From Trebouxia sp. TZW2008 (Eukaryota; Chlorophyta; Trebouxiophyceae; Trebouxiales; Trebouxiaceae), in assembly GCA_002118135.1 (NCBI GenBank), contig BDIU01000050.1, positions 124,001 through 188,000 of the forward strand: a DNA stretch of 64,000 bases, in the 5' to 3' direction. The number at the start of each line of letters is the position of its first letter. The stretch's first letter is position 1. The position numbers and the translations under genes were made by a program. Shown here one piece after another: positions 50,801 through 60,635 of the stretch. Under the pieces are notes generated by a model. The model was not told where the DNA came from, did no database searches, and saw only the letters and a list, made by a program, of their open reading frames with translations.

Positions 50801-53800
50801 ACTCACAGTTCTTCCACAAATTCTACAGGTAAAGCTGGCTGCTGCTTTGCAATCCATATATGCAAATCTACAGGTGAGATTCCAATTGGCTGCACTGTGT
50901 ATTTCTGCCTGATTTGCAATTCTGTCATAAGTTCTGGAGCACAGATAGGCAGTGACGCCGTCGCAGCACTTGCTGAGGCTGATGTGAAGCCTGACTCACA
51001 GTTCTTCCGCAACTTCTACAGGTGATATTTGTGTTGGCTGCTCTGTAGATGTAGAGTTTTGCTAGTGGGCTGCTGAACAGCTTCTGCAGGACTGCCTGTG
51101 CGGTGAAACATGCCCAACTTGATCTTGCTTCAAAATTCCGCGTTTTGCAGTAAGCTGCTAATCCAGGCTGTATGCAACAAACGGTACATCACTTTGAGTT
51201 TCACACCTTATGCTTGCATGCCTTGTACATTGGCTAGTGTTCATGAACAATCCTGGGTTTCCCGAAGGTTGCTAGTCCCAGTTATGTGCTGTGTGGTTCC
51301 CTTGTGCCGTACAGTCACAGTGACAGCTGATGCTGCTGCAGTTTGGCGTCAGTCAAGTCCAAAGCTGCAAGAAAGAAGAAGAAGAAGCATGAGGATGACT
51401 CAGATGAGGCTGACGAGTTCTCAGACAGTGGCAGTGAGTTAGGTGAGCCTCACTCTGATGATGACAGTATGGTCTTTTGTTACAGCAGCAACAGTGTTTG
51501 GAGTAATAATGCTGAGTAACAATGCTGATCATGACGATCACAACAGTAGTAACAATAAAAGTTCTCATTCAATGTTGGTAGCAAAGGCATTACTCATGCT
51601 TACAATAAGAAATGATTGTTACATGCACTCTGCTTCTGTTCACGATGGCTGTGACTAATGGCAAATTGACCTTTCAGCCACCTACATAGGCAGCCAGCCT
51701 GATTTACTCAAAGCACATATGATTTACACGCACATATACAGACTAATGTGGCAACCCTCATGCAATCCTTCGGCAGGCTCTGATGAACAACCCAGCAAAA
51801 GCTAAGAAAACATGTGCTAGCTCCTGTCAAGCAGTAGCCATGGGGCATCAAAACTATCACACTGACCGTGGCCAACACTTCTTGCTTGCCACCAGCAGTC
51901 TGACCACTGCTTTTTGGCACCAATGGAAACAGTACATGAGATATCATCTGACTTGATATTATCTGGCATGTACAGCTGCCAGGGCTGTACGGCACATTTG
52001 ACAACATCGTTGATTGCATGCAATACATGAAGCTCTCTGTGTGTGTGATCTTGTTTCAAAACTTTGCTATCAGTGTCATGTTGAACAGTTTCAGTCACGA
52101 GCAGAAACTTCCAGGTGCACTTTGCAAATCCCGAGCTGCTGGATGATACACCACATTGTCTGCAGGGGCGCATACAAAAGCCCTTGTTCCTGAACATGAC
52201 CAGCATGATCAGGAACAACTGTTGACTTGCACAGCATCATCTGGCATGCACTACAATGCATCCTTGCTTCCTACACAGTCTAGGACAATGCTGTCTTTTA
52301 TGTCTCCACTTTGTAGTGGATCAACACGAGTTTGTAGGGGATCAATACAACTTTGCAGCGGATCAACACCCAACTTTGCGACGTATCAGCAGGAGCAGCT
52401 TGGATGCTGGCAGTGAAGGGCTGCTTTGCTTCTGTGCCTTCTTCAAGCCAGCAGTTTTGCTTTCAGTATGCTTTTCAGAGGGCGTCAAGAAGGACATTTC
52501 GGTCAGGTGCTCTGGAAAGCATGATGGACTCAGAATGGGCTGGCGTGAGTGAGGCACAGAGAGCAGAACAACCCTTTGCTACAGACACTACAGCTGCTCC
52601 TGTTACTCCAGTACTCTTCCATCAACATCATAACACTCTACTGTCATGACTAGCAGGCATTCCCAAAACGGGCTGGGAGGCGATCATGGTTAATCAAGGC
52701 TTTCATGAGGATACAATCCAGTCTTAGCTTTATTTTATCGTCAATTTGACAAAGCTTGTAGCGTTGCTGCCAGTTGCAGGCTGCCATTGTGACACCATTG
52801 CAGTCAGTCATTGGTCAGTAATCATTAGTAACTCTGTAGCCTGGGCAGTTGGTCCATGTGTCAAATAGCTGTCATAACTGCTGTTTGCTGTAGATGACGT
52901 TTTGGACGCTGAAGAGGGGTATGATGATGTGCCAGACTCTGGGCATGACTACGCTGACCTGGCAGCAGCTATGGGAAGGAATGAGGATGACTCACAAGAA
53001 GATGAAGAGGCAGTTGAAGAAGAAGATGCTGGCAGGGTAGGGTCAGATGAGGGTGACCTAGGGTCAGATGAGGATGCTGATTCAGATCAGCTGGCATCAG
53101 ATGCTGAAGATGAGGATGATCTTGGGATGAGCGGGGATGAGTCAGCAGAGCAGGATGATCTCATGCTTGGCAGTGATGATGAAGCTGACTCAGACGCTGA
53201 TGCAGAAGAGGATGACATAAATCCATTTGAGCTTGCTTCTGCAACCGACTCTGAAGAAGAGCAACATCAGTCAGGTATGAGACTGCGCTGATTTAGCCTT
53301 CTAAGATGTCACAGTGCCAAGAATAATGTTGATTATTGCAAATATTGCTGGTTGTGGTCACAGCTTCTTGCCGGTGTCTGCAGTAATCTTGGCTTGAATT
53401 GTACAAAGGTGCCTGCTGATGTTATTGTCAACTTCTTGCTCCTGTGTATGCAAGAGAGAGAGTGAGAATTTTACATGCTTCAGCCAGCCAACAAGGCTGA
53501 TTGCATGTGCCACATGGTGGCAGTGACTGTATGTCCATGAGGTTTAGGCAGTCTATGACATAGTGAAACACCCCCACATAATCATATTGCGCAAAAAACG
53601 CATGCTGTTCTGGCCTTTGAGCAAGGGTGGGCGGCATATGATTGACAGTCAACGTTGACAAGATCAATTTTGTCTGCTGCCTAGCCAGCCACCATTTGCA
53701 TCCCGGGCATTTGTTTCACACGAACACCGGTTCTGATGCTCAATGGCGTAGTTTTTTTGTTTTCTTTCAGTTCTCCTTTCACAGTGTTGCAATCAAGATT

Positions 53801-54165
53801 TTGTTGCCAATCTTGCAGGCAAGAGTAGGAAGAAGAGGAAGCGCAATGTTGCAGCCTGGGATGATATATCAGATGACGGCAGCTCAGCAGCTGACTCAGA
53901 CGAGGGTGAGTGGGTTATGCATGAGCCACCCACAGCTGAGTCACTTTCAGCAAACACAGACAAAGTGATGAAATCAAAGAAGAGCAAAAAGTCAAAGAAA
54001 CCGAGCGGTGGTCTGGATGCTTTTGCGTCTGCTGATGATTATCAACAACAGATTGAGGCGGATCTAGCTGCCATGCCTGCTGAAGTAGAAGATAGTGCAC
54101 AGCCTACAAAGTTGCAGCGTGGCAAAGCAGGTGCAAAGCACAAGCAGAAACAGCGGCGGCAATAG
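38834..54165 (+). CDS. NOC1: NOC1/CEBPZ (Mak21) ribosome biogenesis factor, 15 exons, 1158 residues
   Basis: NOC1 acts with NOC2 in early 60S subunit assembly and export in the nucleolus. Exons: 38834-39221, 39602-39799, 40138-40319, 40526-40792, 44600-44831, 45315-45462, 45827-45926, 46436-46656, 47332-47536, 48368-48729, 49870-50062, 50490-50641, 51342-51442, 52894-53274, 53819-54165. The 3477 bases keep phase throughout. CBF-domain blocks: LFFYVEDCLKKRYAQFV, LEFLKDKAL, AQNAVSDRFYRALYAVLLHP, FLSLLFKAMKGDVSAKRVAA, FAKRLLQ and DPLRDLTLTAFLDKFV. Exon 7 is an RG-rich box. Exons 10 and 13-14 are long acidic tracts and the C-terminus is Lys-rich with GLDAFASADDY, typical of the family. The intron after exon 6 is GC-AG. 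Coding is under a quarter of the gene because introns are filled with exon echoes. Confidence 0.95.
39395..39578. mobile_element. Second, diverged copy of the 182-bp MITE (inverted)
   Basis: Reverse complement of this stretch follows 33193-33374: shared blocks include ccaatacgt, cgcaagta, caatcactga, agagtatggtga and taatactcaat. Its ends are degenerate. It fills much of NOC1 intron 1 and stops about 25 bases before the exon 2 acceptor. Confidence 0.7.
40320..40470 (+). repeat. Echo of NOC1 exon 3 donor edge
   Basis: The exon 3 end (LRSLDSLLAWVLKRKGG) is recopied from about 40374, including gacctgcgcagcttg and tgggtcctcaagc, without a good donor. Confidence 0.75.
40800..41060 (+). repeat. 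Short irregular repeats in NOC1 intron 4
   Basis: gtgtagagcagcatg and variants recur about four times (near 40835, 40945 and 40998). Relation to an exon is not clear. Confidence 0.5.
41300..43060 (+). repeat. Six-copy tandem repeat of about 305 bp with an internal hairpin
   Basis: Units begin near 41308, 41618, 41928, 42224, 42534 and 42800 with accatgygytcatttgt-like sequence. Most include a stem gtcacaagtgtcag ... ctgagacttgtgac (for example 41431-41491 and 41740-41798). It lies inside NOC1 intron 4 and matches no exon that I can see, so it may be an unrelated minisatellite. Confidence 0.85.
43229..44525 (+). repeat. Seven echoes of NOC1 exon 5 acceptor edge
   Basis: Exon 5 starts cag|gaaggcaagctgctg at 44597. 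Copies start at about 43250, 43558, 43735, 43913, 44092, 44257 and 44429, nearly all with a cag acceptor before them. They extend 70-170 bases into exon sequence. The copy at 44429 is nearly identical; that at 43250 is strongly decayed. A poly-G run of 8 or more interrupts the nearest copy at about 44504. Confidence 0.95.
44920..45245 (+). repeat. Three echoes of NOC1 exon 6 acceptor edge
   Basis: The exon 6 start (GGDLAKKLIDIYFT, from 45315) is recopied near 44925, 45125 and 45205 with the block gacctggccaagaa or variants. Confidence 0.8.
45530..45770 (+). repeat. Two echoes of NOC1 exon 6 donor edge
   Basis: The exon 6 end (45405-45462) is recopied at about 45553-45620, including its GC-type donor region as gacaagcaagtccacag, and at about 45715-45762. 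Confidence 0.8.
46157..46365 (+). repeat. Two echoes of NOC1 exon 8 acceptor edge
   Basis: caacaggctgaagaggtaga at 46154 and cacaggctggagaaatggat at 46259 copy 46430 onward. The second extends to the part encoding PLIDRHSHAL. Confidence 0.85.
46698..47035 (+). repeat. Three echoes of NOC1 exon 8 donor edge
   Basis: cacagaatgctgtcagtgac recurs near 46707, 46879 and 46995 with the donor region. The middle copy (about 46775-46908) is the longest and its period is not uniform. Confidence 0.85.
47152..47310 (+). repeat. Long echo of NOC1 exon 9, two codons shorter
   Basis: About 145 bases match 47332-47475 closely, with an intact acceptor and frame until a TGA near 47302. It lacks two codons after the KAM position. 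It could be a used alternative exon, but exon 47332-47536 is the complete one. Confidence 0.85.
47555..48090 (+). repeat. Three main echoes of NOC1 exon 9 donor edge
   Basis: The exon end (EQQPAFTCGCLLMLSEIVK) is recopied at about 47570-47668, 47795-47878 and 48005-48085, with two shorter partial units between. The stretches after each donor are also related. Confidence 0.88.
48095..48320 (+). repeat. Two echoes of NOC1 exon 10 acceptor edge
   Basis: Copies at about 48100-48180 and 48210-48320 resemble the exon from 48362 (SLWNSIVEPEDNADDIEHFE). The nearer copy is better preserved and has a tag acceptor. Confidence 0.85.
48926..49835 (+). repeat. About six echoes of NOC1 exon 11 acceptor edge
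   Basis: Exon 11 starts cag|gcagccagagttcag at 49867. Related units occur near 48935, 49055, 49221, 49387, 49558 and 49708, period about 165 bases. Each covers the part encoding QPEFSGGDRSCWWEL through AAFAKTLLAG, now with stops. Confidence 0.93.
50363..50440 (+). repeat. Echo of NOC1 exon 12 acceptor edge
   Basis: tgtaggcacatgccaagggc at 50362 and the following 60 bases copy 50485-50550 with moderate divergence. Confidence 0.8.
50740..51030 (+). repeat. Two echoes of NOC1 exon 12 donor edge
   Basis: Copies of 50563-50648 lie at about 50745-50832 and 50939-51026. Both keep the gtaaa or gtgat donor and an open frame. Short flank copies are interspersed. Confidence 0.9.
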
Positions 54166-54528
54166 CGCCTTTTGTAGGACTTGGGCTCAAGTCACTTGAT
54201 TTGGCAACCATGTCTAGCTGTGTGAGTGATGTATGAGAAACTGTCACTCGACTCAGAATCGTGGATTTACGGTGAGTGGTTCTGTTTGCAGCTACGATTG
54301 CATGGCAGTGGTTTACTAGCAGTGTCAAATGACAAAACAAGTGACTGCTTGCAAATCGGGCACACAGGCAGCTTCATGGGGCTTTGCACCAATCTAAGGC
54401 GCAGTTTCGTGATGTCTGCCCCTGTTTGTGAGAATTTAGCCTCACTGCATATGCATTTTGAACGGCATTGAAACCAGTTGTGGCAAGGGTTTGGGCTTCG
54501 AACAGCAGCGCGTTAGTAAGGACACCTA
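54166..54528. other. NOC1 3' UTR and flank
   Basis: No gene or repeat recognised. Confidence 0.5.
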
Positions 54529-55585
54529 GAGGCCGTCCACACGAGCAGATTGGAGGGCCACGTGCGGGTTTCAGGGAGGTGAAGACGAACGAAGTTTTGA
54601 ATGAACTGGGGTTCAACGAAACCTGCTCTGGGAACGGGTTCGAAGCTTCAATCTGGGTTTGCATCACACGTGACCGCGGTCTGAGCTCTCGGCAGCGGCA
54701 AGTGCAGAGCTGCAGAGCACGCACGCAGGCGTGAACACACTCGATTGCGCCGCGTGCGGCATGACAGCTTGCTGGCGTTCATCGTTGAGAGAGTTTGTGC
54801 GCTGATGTCTGAGCGGAACTACTTTGCGCAAAGCCAAGATGACATGTGCTGCAGCAGTTCAGGCCCTCCGCATCCGGCAATCTCGCAGGAGCAGCTGCAG
54901 CTTTTCATGCACGCGTATCAGCAGTCTCAACTACAACAGTCGCAGCCAAGCTTCCTGCAAGCCTCTGCTCAACAGGGATAGCCTTTCGCATGTTGGTGTC
55001 CTGTTTTTCAATGTGAGGTCTGAGCTGATCAGCAAGGGTTCTGAAAGTGGGGTAGGACATTCTGAGCTGGTCCACATAGTGCTTATCCCGCTGTCTTTCA
55101 TTCAACTCTTCAAGCCAGGAGCGTTGCACTATTACAAACCTGGATCTGTAGCACAACAGGCAGCAATGACACTGGCACAACTGCCACTGCGCAGAACAGC
55201 AACAGAGCGGGACATACCTGTGGAAGCTCCACCATTCACGGCCATACCAGCTGTTGAGATAAGCTATGAACTGCAGCAATAGGCAGCTCTGCAGCAGCAG
55301 GCTGTTCACGTTGAAGCACAGCAGATCAGACTGCCTTGCTTGGTGAAAGGCGACAGCCAACATTTGCATGGTCGCGACAACTGCTAGGGCGGTGTACTGC
55401 AACATACTGCGCTACGTCCTTGACCTAAGGAGACCTTGAACGGCCGCGCTTTGCAGCATCTGCGGGCAAATAGTGAACCCGATGACTCAGGGCTCCCGTG
55501 TGGACGCAAAATGGTCGAATCCCTGGGTCTCCCCATTTGCAAATGGCACGTGGCCCAGACTCGTTTCACTCGTGTGGACGGCCTC
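54529..55585 (-). mobile_element. PIF/Harbinger DNA transposon remnant, 1057 bp
   Basis: Perfect 17-bp inverted ends gaggccgtccacacgag (54529-54545) and its complement (55569-55585). A further cgttagtaag lies just outside both ends, 8 bases further out on the left. A minus-strand frame (about 55282-54905) encodes ELNERQRDKHYVDQL and SYPTFRTLADQLRP, like the N-terminal part of HARBI1-type transposases; the DDE catalytic part is missing. Possible 3-bp target duplication is CTA/TTA. It is an internally deleted copy, unable to move itself. Confidence 0.7.
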
Positions 55586-55719
55586 TTACTAACGTACAGT
55601 GTAATCTGTGTCTCGTGGTTCGGACACGTGAGCCAAAAATGTGTGCATGCAGCAAAGTAATGAAAATCGCTGCAGACGCAAGCTGACCGCCGGTCACTGC
55701 ATTGCGGAAGACATCAAGG

Positions 55720-57252
55720 ATGGGCAGCGCTGACGTGCTTGTGTTCCATCACCCGCAATCCCGTTCTGTCCGTGTCGTCTGGTTGTGTGAAGAGCTTGGC
55801 CTGAACTACGAGTTGCATGTGATCAAGGTGCGACGCAGCTCAGAATGCGCTACTTGATCGTCAACTGCGCAGAATCTTCGGTTCTTGCACAGACACCGAT
55901 GTGCGTGTCGGGTACAGGACTTGAGCCAGATCAAGTCAGACGAGTACAAGCAGAAAAACCCAAACGGATTGTTGCCCGCTGTGAAGATCGATGGCGAGTT
56001 TTACTATGAATCTGGAGCTATAATTGAATTTATCCTCGAGCGCTTTGGCAAAGGCAGATTGGCGTCAGCGCCGAATACAGCACAGCGAGGCAAGTGCTGG
56101 GCATGCACAGACGCATGCCTACAGCCACCTTGAGCGGAATCAAGTTGCTGTTCTGAGGCTTGTCCAGCAGCACAACTTCAGCTCTGCACCGCACTGCAGG
56201 CAAGTTCCTGCAGTGGATTTGGTTTTTGGAGGCCACCTTTACTCCACCTCTTTCAGAAATACATCACCACAGAGATACATTGCCTGAAGAGAAGAAGGTC
56301 AGAGAGGTAGGCTCTCTGCTACACACATGCTGTCCTGTTGCTCAAGGTGCTGCACTTCTCTGTCGCAATTGCATGCTGGATTGACACTCCTCACACTCCA
56401 AAAAGGTTCCTCAGTCCACAGATTCTGAATGCTCAAACTCTGAATTTACGGGTTCAATTGTCTGTGAGTTTCCGCCTCATATGCAATCATGAAGTGCTGG
56501 CGCCTCAAGCTGAATCTTGGTTGCTGTCTGCCATTTCCAGCAGAGCTTGTGAATGTGCAGTAGGCTGTCTATTTGCACAAGAGCATTCTGTCAGTTTTGC
56601 ATACTCATGAGCTGTCTATAGTGGCACCATACCCACCGTCTAGTAAACCCTTGTCACTTATGCTTTTGTATATTGGTACACACTGTCCTGAATTATCAGA
56701 TGATTGTATTGCATACACATGTTTTCGTGTGATTTGAAAGGCAAATTGTTCATGTGCATTGAGACCTGTGCAGGTCATCCCATATGAGACTGGTTTGGCA
56801 AATCAACGCATCCAAGTTGTGGAGGATCAGTTGAAGAAGACGCATTACCTCTTAGGGGACGACCTAACAGCTGCAGACATTGTTTGTGGGCATGTTCTGT
56901 TCCTTGCCCAGGTCAGTGGCCACTTTGCCTGTTTGGCATGGCATACTGTCATGCTTTGAGAGCAACAGCTGTTGCTGCTGGCTTGACAGCATCTGTTTAC
57001 CGACACTGGTTGCTGTATGCTCCTAGCCGCTTGGAGTGTGGTGGAAGGTCTGAATGCTCGCTGCTGTGTGTCAACTTGTACATTACGGAACGCGTGCCTA
57101 GCACATGCTGCAATTGTCTCAAACTTGGTGACCACACAATCCTGTTTGCGCAGGAAATGGGGGTGTTGAAGGCACAGGAGCATCCTGCAACCTCAAAGTA
57201 TTTCTCAGAACTCAAAGATAGGCCAGGATTCAAGAAAGCGACTGCAGAGTAA
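55720..57252 (+). CDS. Glutathione S-transferase, 5 exons, 204 residues
   Basis: Conjugates glutathione to electrophiles. Exons: 55720-55827, 55918-56089, 56200-56297, 56774-56911, 57154-57252; 615 bases with phases closing and TAA. The thioredoxin-like half shows HHPQSRSVRVVWLCEELGL, NPNGLLPAVKIDG and ESGAIIEFILERFG. The Glu-Ser pair is the glutathione-binding site, and the early Ser may be catalytic. The helical half contains LGDDLTAADIVCGHVLF, the conserved N-capping region. The intron after exon 2 begins with GC (gag|gcaagt). Class assignment is uncertain; the look is like bacterial/fungal GSTs rather than plant tau. Confidence 0.92.
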
Positions 57253-58024
57253 ATTTACCAAGCTTGGCATGTCACACAGGTTCACAAAGGGATGCTTTGT
57301 GCATCTGTCGCAGCTGATTAAATCGCCCAACAGGGTCTAGATCTGTGACTGCTTTCAGCGGAGTTTGATATTTTATTCTGTAGTTGTAGCACATGGCTGT
57401 TGCTACGCTAACACGTGCAAATCCAATTGTCTGCGTCCTTGTGTGAAGAGGATTCGGCTGCATAGAGGTTGGCGTTGTCAATTGCCGCGGTGTGTTTGCG
57501 TCACTCATGACCCACGCAATGTTGGGACATGCATTTGCTGCAATACTGTACAAGGATCTCAGCATACTGAATTGTGATGCTCAATCAGCTGAATGCTGCA
57601 CGCTTATGCACTGGAACCTCTCAGCACCTGTGCTTTTGATTGACGGCTGCACAACTACAAGGGCAATGTCACCAGGCATTTTGACTACGTTACTGCATGA
57701 GGAAAGAGGAAAGGAACAAGAGCTGAGTCATGTCTAGGAGGCTCAAAGCCTGAACGTCCGGCGATTCAAATTCGTAGCATCACTAGGTGAACACAGCTCG
57801 AGCCGGCAGGTTGCCCATCAGAATGTTGGTTCCGGCTTCTGCATATTGAGTCAACAAAACTTGCGGTCAAGCGCAGGCGCATGCTGCAACGTCTGTGCTT
57901 TCGCTGACGTCGAAGAATGATCTGCAAAGTGTTAGCCTGCCGCAGCCTTGTTGACACTCAGCGACCAGCTTTTCTGTCAAAGTAGCTTTGTTCACACAGC
58001 GCTGTTTCACAGAACGTGTAGCTG
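57253..58024. other. Intergenic, GST to MACPF gene
   Basis: No gene or repeat recognised. The right part should hold the MACPF promoter. Confidence 0.5.
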
Positions 58025-60144
58025 ATGGCTGCCCAAGGGCCAGTGCACGTCCCTTGGCGAGCAGATTTTGCTGTTGGCTGGGGAATCTCCGGATTCTCAG
58101 GACTGCCTGCAACTAAACCTTGGGCGTTTGTGGACTCAGCTCGTGTGCAGCTCAACCAGCTTCAAGAGCGTTCAGATGCAGTACCTGGTAACATCAGCTT
58201 CCATCAGGGTGTTGTTTCCAGCACAGAGCATTATGAGCGTGCAGTCAGGGCAGCAGTGTCTCTCAACATCAAAGCCTGGGACCAGTCTCAGGACAGGCTT
58301 CCTCAGAGTTTCTGAGCCGCTTGCATATCAGCAGCAAGACAATCCACTATATTGTTGTTTCACGATTTGAAACGGCGACGATCAATGTTCTGACACAGCA
58401 AGCCTTGATGCCAGAACTCAGCCCTTTTGCAGCCAGTCAGTTATCCAGTATTGGTCCTGAGAGATGGGCAGAGCTATTTGGGACTCACTTCATTGCTGGA
58501 TATGTCCTAGGTGGCCTGCTTATTGGCAAAGCCAGCTTTGCTAGCAGTAGCGACATTGCGGCTTCAGGGATCAAAGCTGAGCTGGAGGCCAAATTTGGGT
58601 TCACAGGACAGGCTCACGGCAGTGCTCAGCGCACAACTTCCCTGGTATGCATTTGTTGTGCACATGCATTCACAGCATGTACAAATGTTCTCTTGCTCAC
58701 CGCCTTGTGTATGTCTGTACTAAATATCTGCATTTCTGCAGGAGCAGTGTGAAATCAAGATAGAGTATCATTGCACTGGTGCTCAGATGAGTAATGATCA
58801 GCCCAGCAATGTGGATGGCATGATCAAAGCTGCACAGAACTACGCTCAAAACAATCCTGGTGGCAAATATCATGCTATCTTGTGGCCATTTTCTGCATTG
58901 AATAGCTACAATGTTGCTGAGCATCAGTTCATGGCAGCAGATAGACCACGGTGGTTGCTGTCTGGAGGCCACTTATTCAAGATGCTCAACATAGAGTATG
59001 CAAAGCTACAGCGGATTGAACACACCTTGACTGGACTTACAGGCAGGCCAACTGTTGATGCAAAAGAGGCGATAGTAGCTGTGAGCGTTTTGTCCTGGGC
59101 CTATCAAGCTCTACGTTTGCTGTCAAAAGTTAATCTTGGTTTCAGCGAAGACACTGAATATGCAGTGTTTGCACTTAGGTGAATCGGGCCTTGCGCAGCT
59201 TTGACAGGCTCAAGACTTTGAGAGATCTGGCAGTTGTGGACGTGGATGCCCAGGAGTATGATGAAGCAATACACGATCGTGTTTTTGCTGCTGCACGTGT
59301 TGAGGAGATGCTGTACAAGTGTGGCATCTCAGGTAAGCTTTGACTCATGCCAGTGTCACGAAGGAAAGATTCAAGCATGGCTTGCTTGTCAGCAGGTATA
59401 GCTTGGTGGCTGTTTGTGGTTGCAGACTTGATTGCTACTAGGCAACCACAAGCGATGCCACCGAGAGGCAAGAGCTCAGATGTCAGTTGCCAGCCATACA
59501 AATTTTCAGTGTCTGAAGGATCTCTCTCAATCAGTGAGTCTGAGACACTATTGTCTTCAGCAGCAGGCTGCTGTCTGTTGGCACCCACATTGCAGTCTGG
59601 TAGCGTCTCTTATTTGCGTTTTGAGTTTCAGCACTTCTCTGGCTTTCCCAGGGACGAGCTCTTTCTTGGAATTACCACAAATACTGACCCAGGTGGACTT
59701 TGGCTAGACACAGATGCTGGCTGGTTCCTTCATGATGACCATCATTACAATCGGAAATTGACAGGTGGACAAGAAGTTTGCAATGGCCCATGGTCAAAAT
59801 GGCAACAAGGGAACCAGCCAATCTTCAAGGTTAATCTGGTCAAATATACCCTGCATGTGCGACTTGCAAGGCTTGATGTGGAGTACACAGCAAGAACAAA
59901 AGGCTCTCCTGTAGGTGATGTGTTTTTCTGTGTCACTACGCATTCATCAGGCAGCACAGCGGTGAAACTGCTTCCAGTGTTGCCACAACACAGGTTTAGT
60001 CCAAAATCCAGAATGGGCAAGCTGATGCCTTTGCTACCCAAAGACTCCATACATGATAAGCGTGACAGGATGACTTTAAAATTTGCTCAGTCGAAATTTC
60101 GTTCAATTCAGTCACTGAGTCAGTGCAAGTTTTCGATCTTTTGA
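58025..60144 (+). CDS. MACPF-domain protein, with two apparent frame breaks
   Basis: Membrane-attack-complex/perforin family; members form pores or act in development and immunity. Segments: 58025 to about 58312, about 58307-58644, 58742-59332 and 59426-60144 (TGA). The MACPF signature is visible as FGTHFIAGYVLGG (about 58475-58513). The last exon (about 239 residues) looks like a beta-rich C-terminal domain with an acidic, Asp/His-rich segment. The coding frame appears to change by one base near 58312 and again near 59180, with no room for ordinary introns. Either the gene is inactive, the assembly has errors, or very short introns exist. No N-terminal signal peptide is obvious. Role and target are unknown. 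Confidence 0.65.
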
Positions 60145-60635
60145 CTAGCTGGTTTCATTACACAACATGACTTTCTGATGGCAGACACACACGCGTGTGA
60201 GCTGGTGCATGAGCTCAAGACATTCAAACATGCATTATCTTCGCTGAACAAGTATGCTTTTGTGCACCAAAACCCAGTCACGGACAAAGCTAGAAAACTC
60301 AAGAGCGATCAAACACCCTATCTCTGAGTGTCATTTACGCCTCTCACCATTGCCACTGATTTGCACTGTGCTTGCAGCTTTTGCGACGTCTATCTGACAT
60401 GCATACCATTGACAGACACTCATTTGGGCCGAGCGTTGCGTCGACTTTCTGCTTGAACTGTGGGGCTTCTGTGCATTCCCTGCGTATGTATGCAATCAAT
60501 GTTGGCACAAATAGGAGCTGGCGGCTGCTCTTCCTGTGTCATTTGCAGACTTGCCTGGGCCAAGAAACCATGCGCTTTAGGATTGCATGAAGACTGCATC
60601 AACTTGCCAGAAAGAGGCCGAGACCACAGCGAAAT
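60145..60635. other. Intergenic, between convergent MACPF and CAP-H genes
   Basis: 3' UTRs; nothing else recognised. Confidence 0.5.

Noticed and set aside
54641..54660. tRNA-like T-arm sequence gggttcgaagc
   Set aside because: No matching D-arm, anticodon stem or A/B box spacing nearby; it lies inside the Harbinger remnant.
55900..56215. Exon echo at the GST exon 2/3 junction
   Set aside because: Donor (gaggcaagtgctgg) and acceptor (caggcaagttcctg) sequences share about 10 bases, but this is too short to separate from splice consensus.
59347..60144. Separate gene starting at ATG 59347
   Set aside because: The exon after the acceptor at 59425 fits in phase with the preceding MACPF exon ending at 59332, so it is the C-terminal exon.
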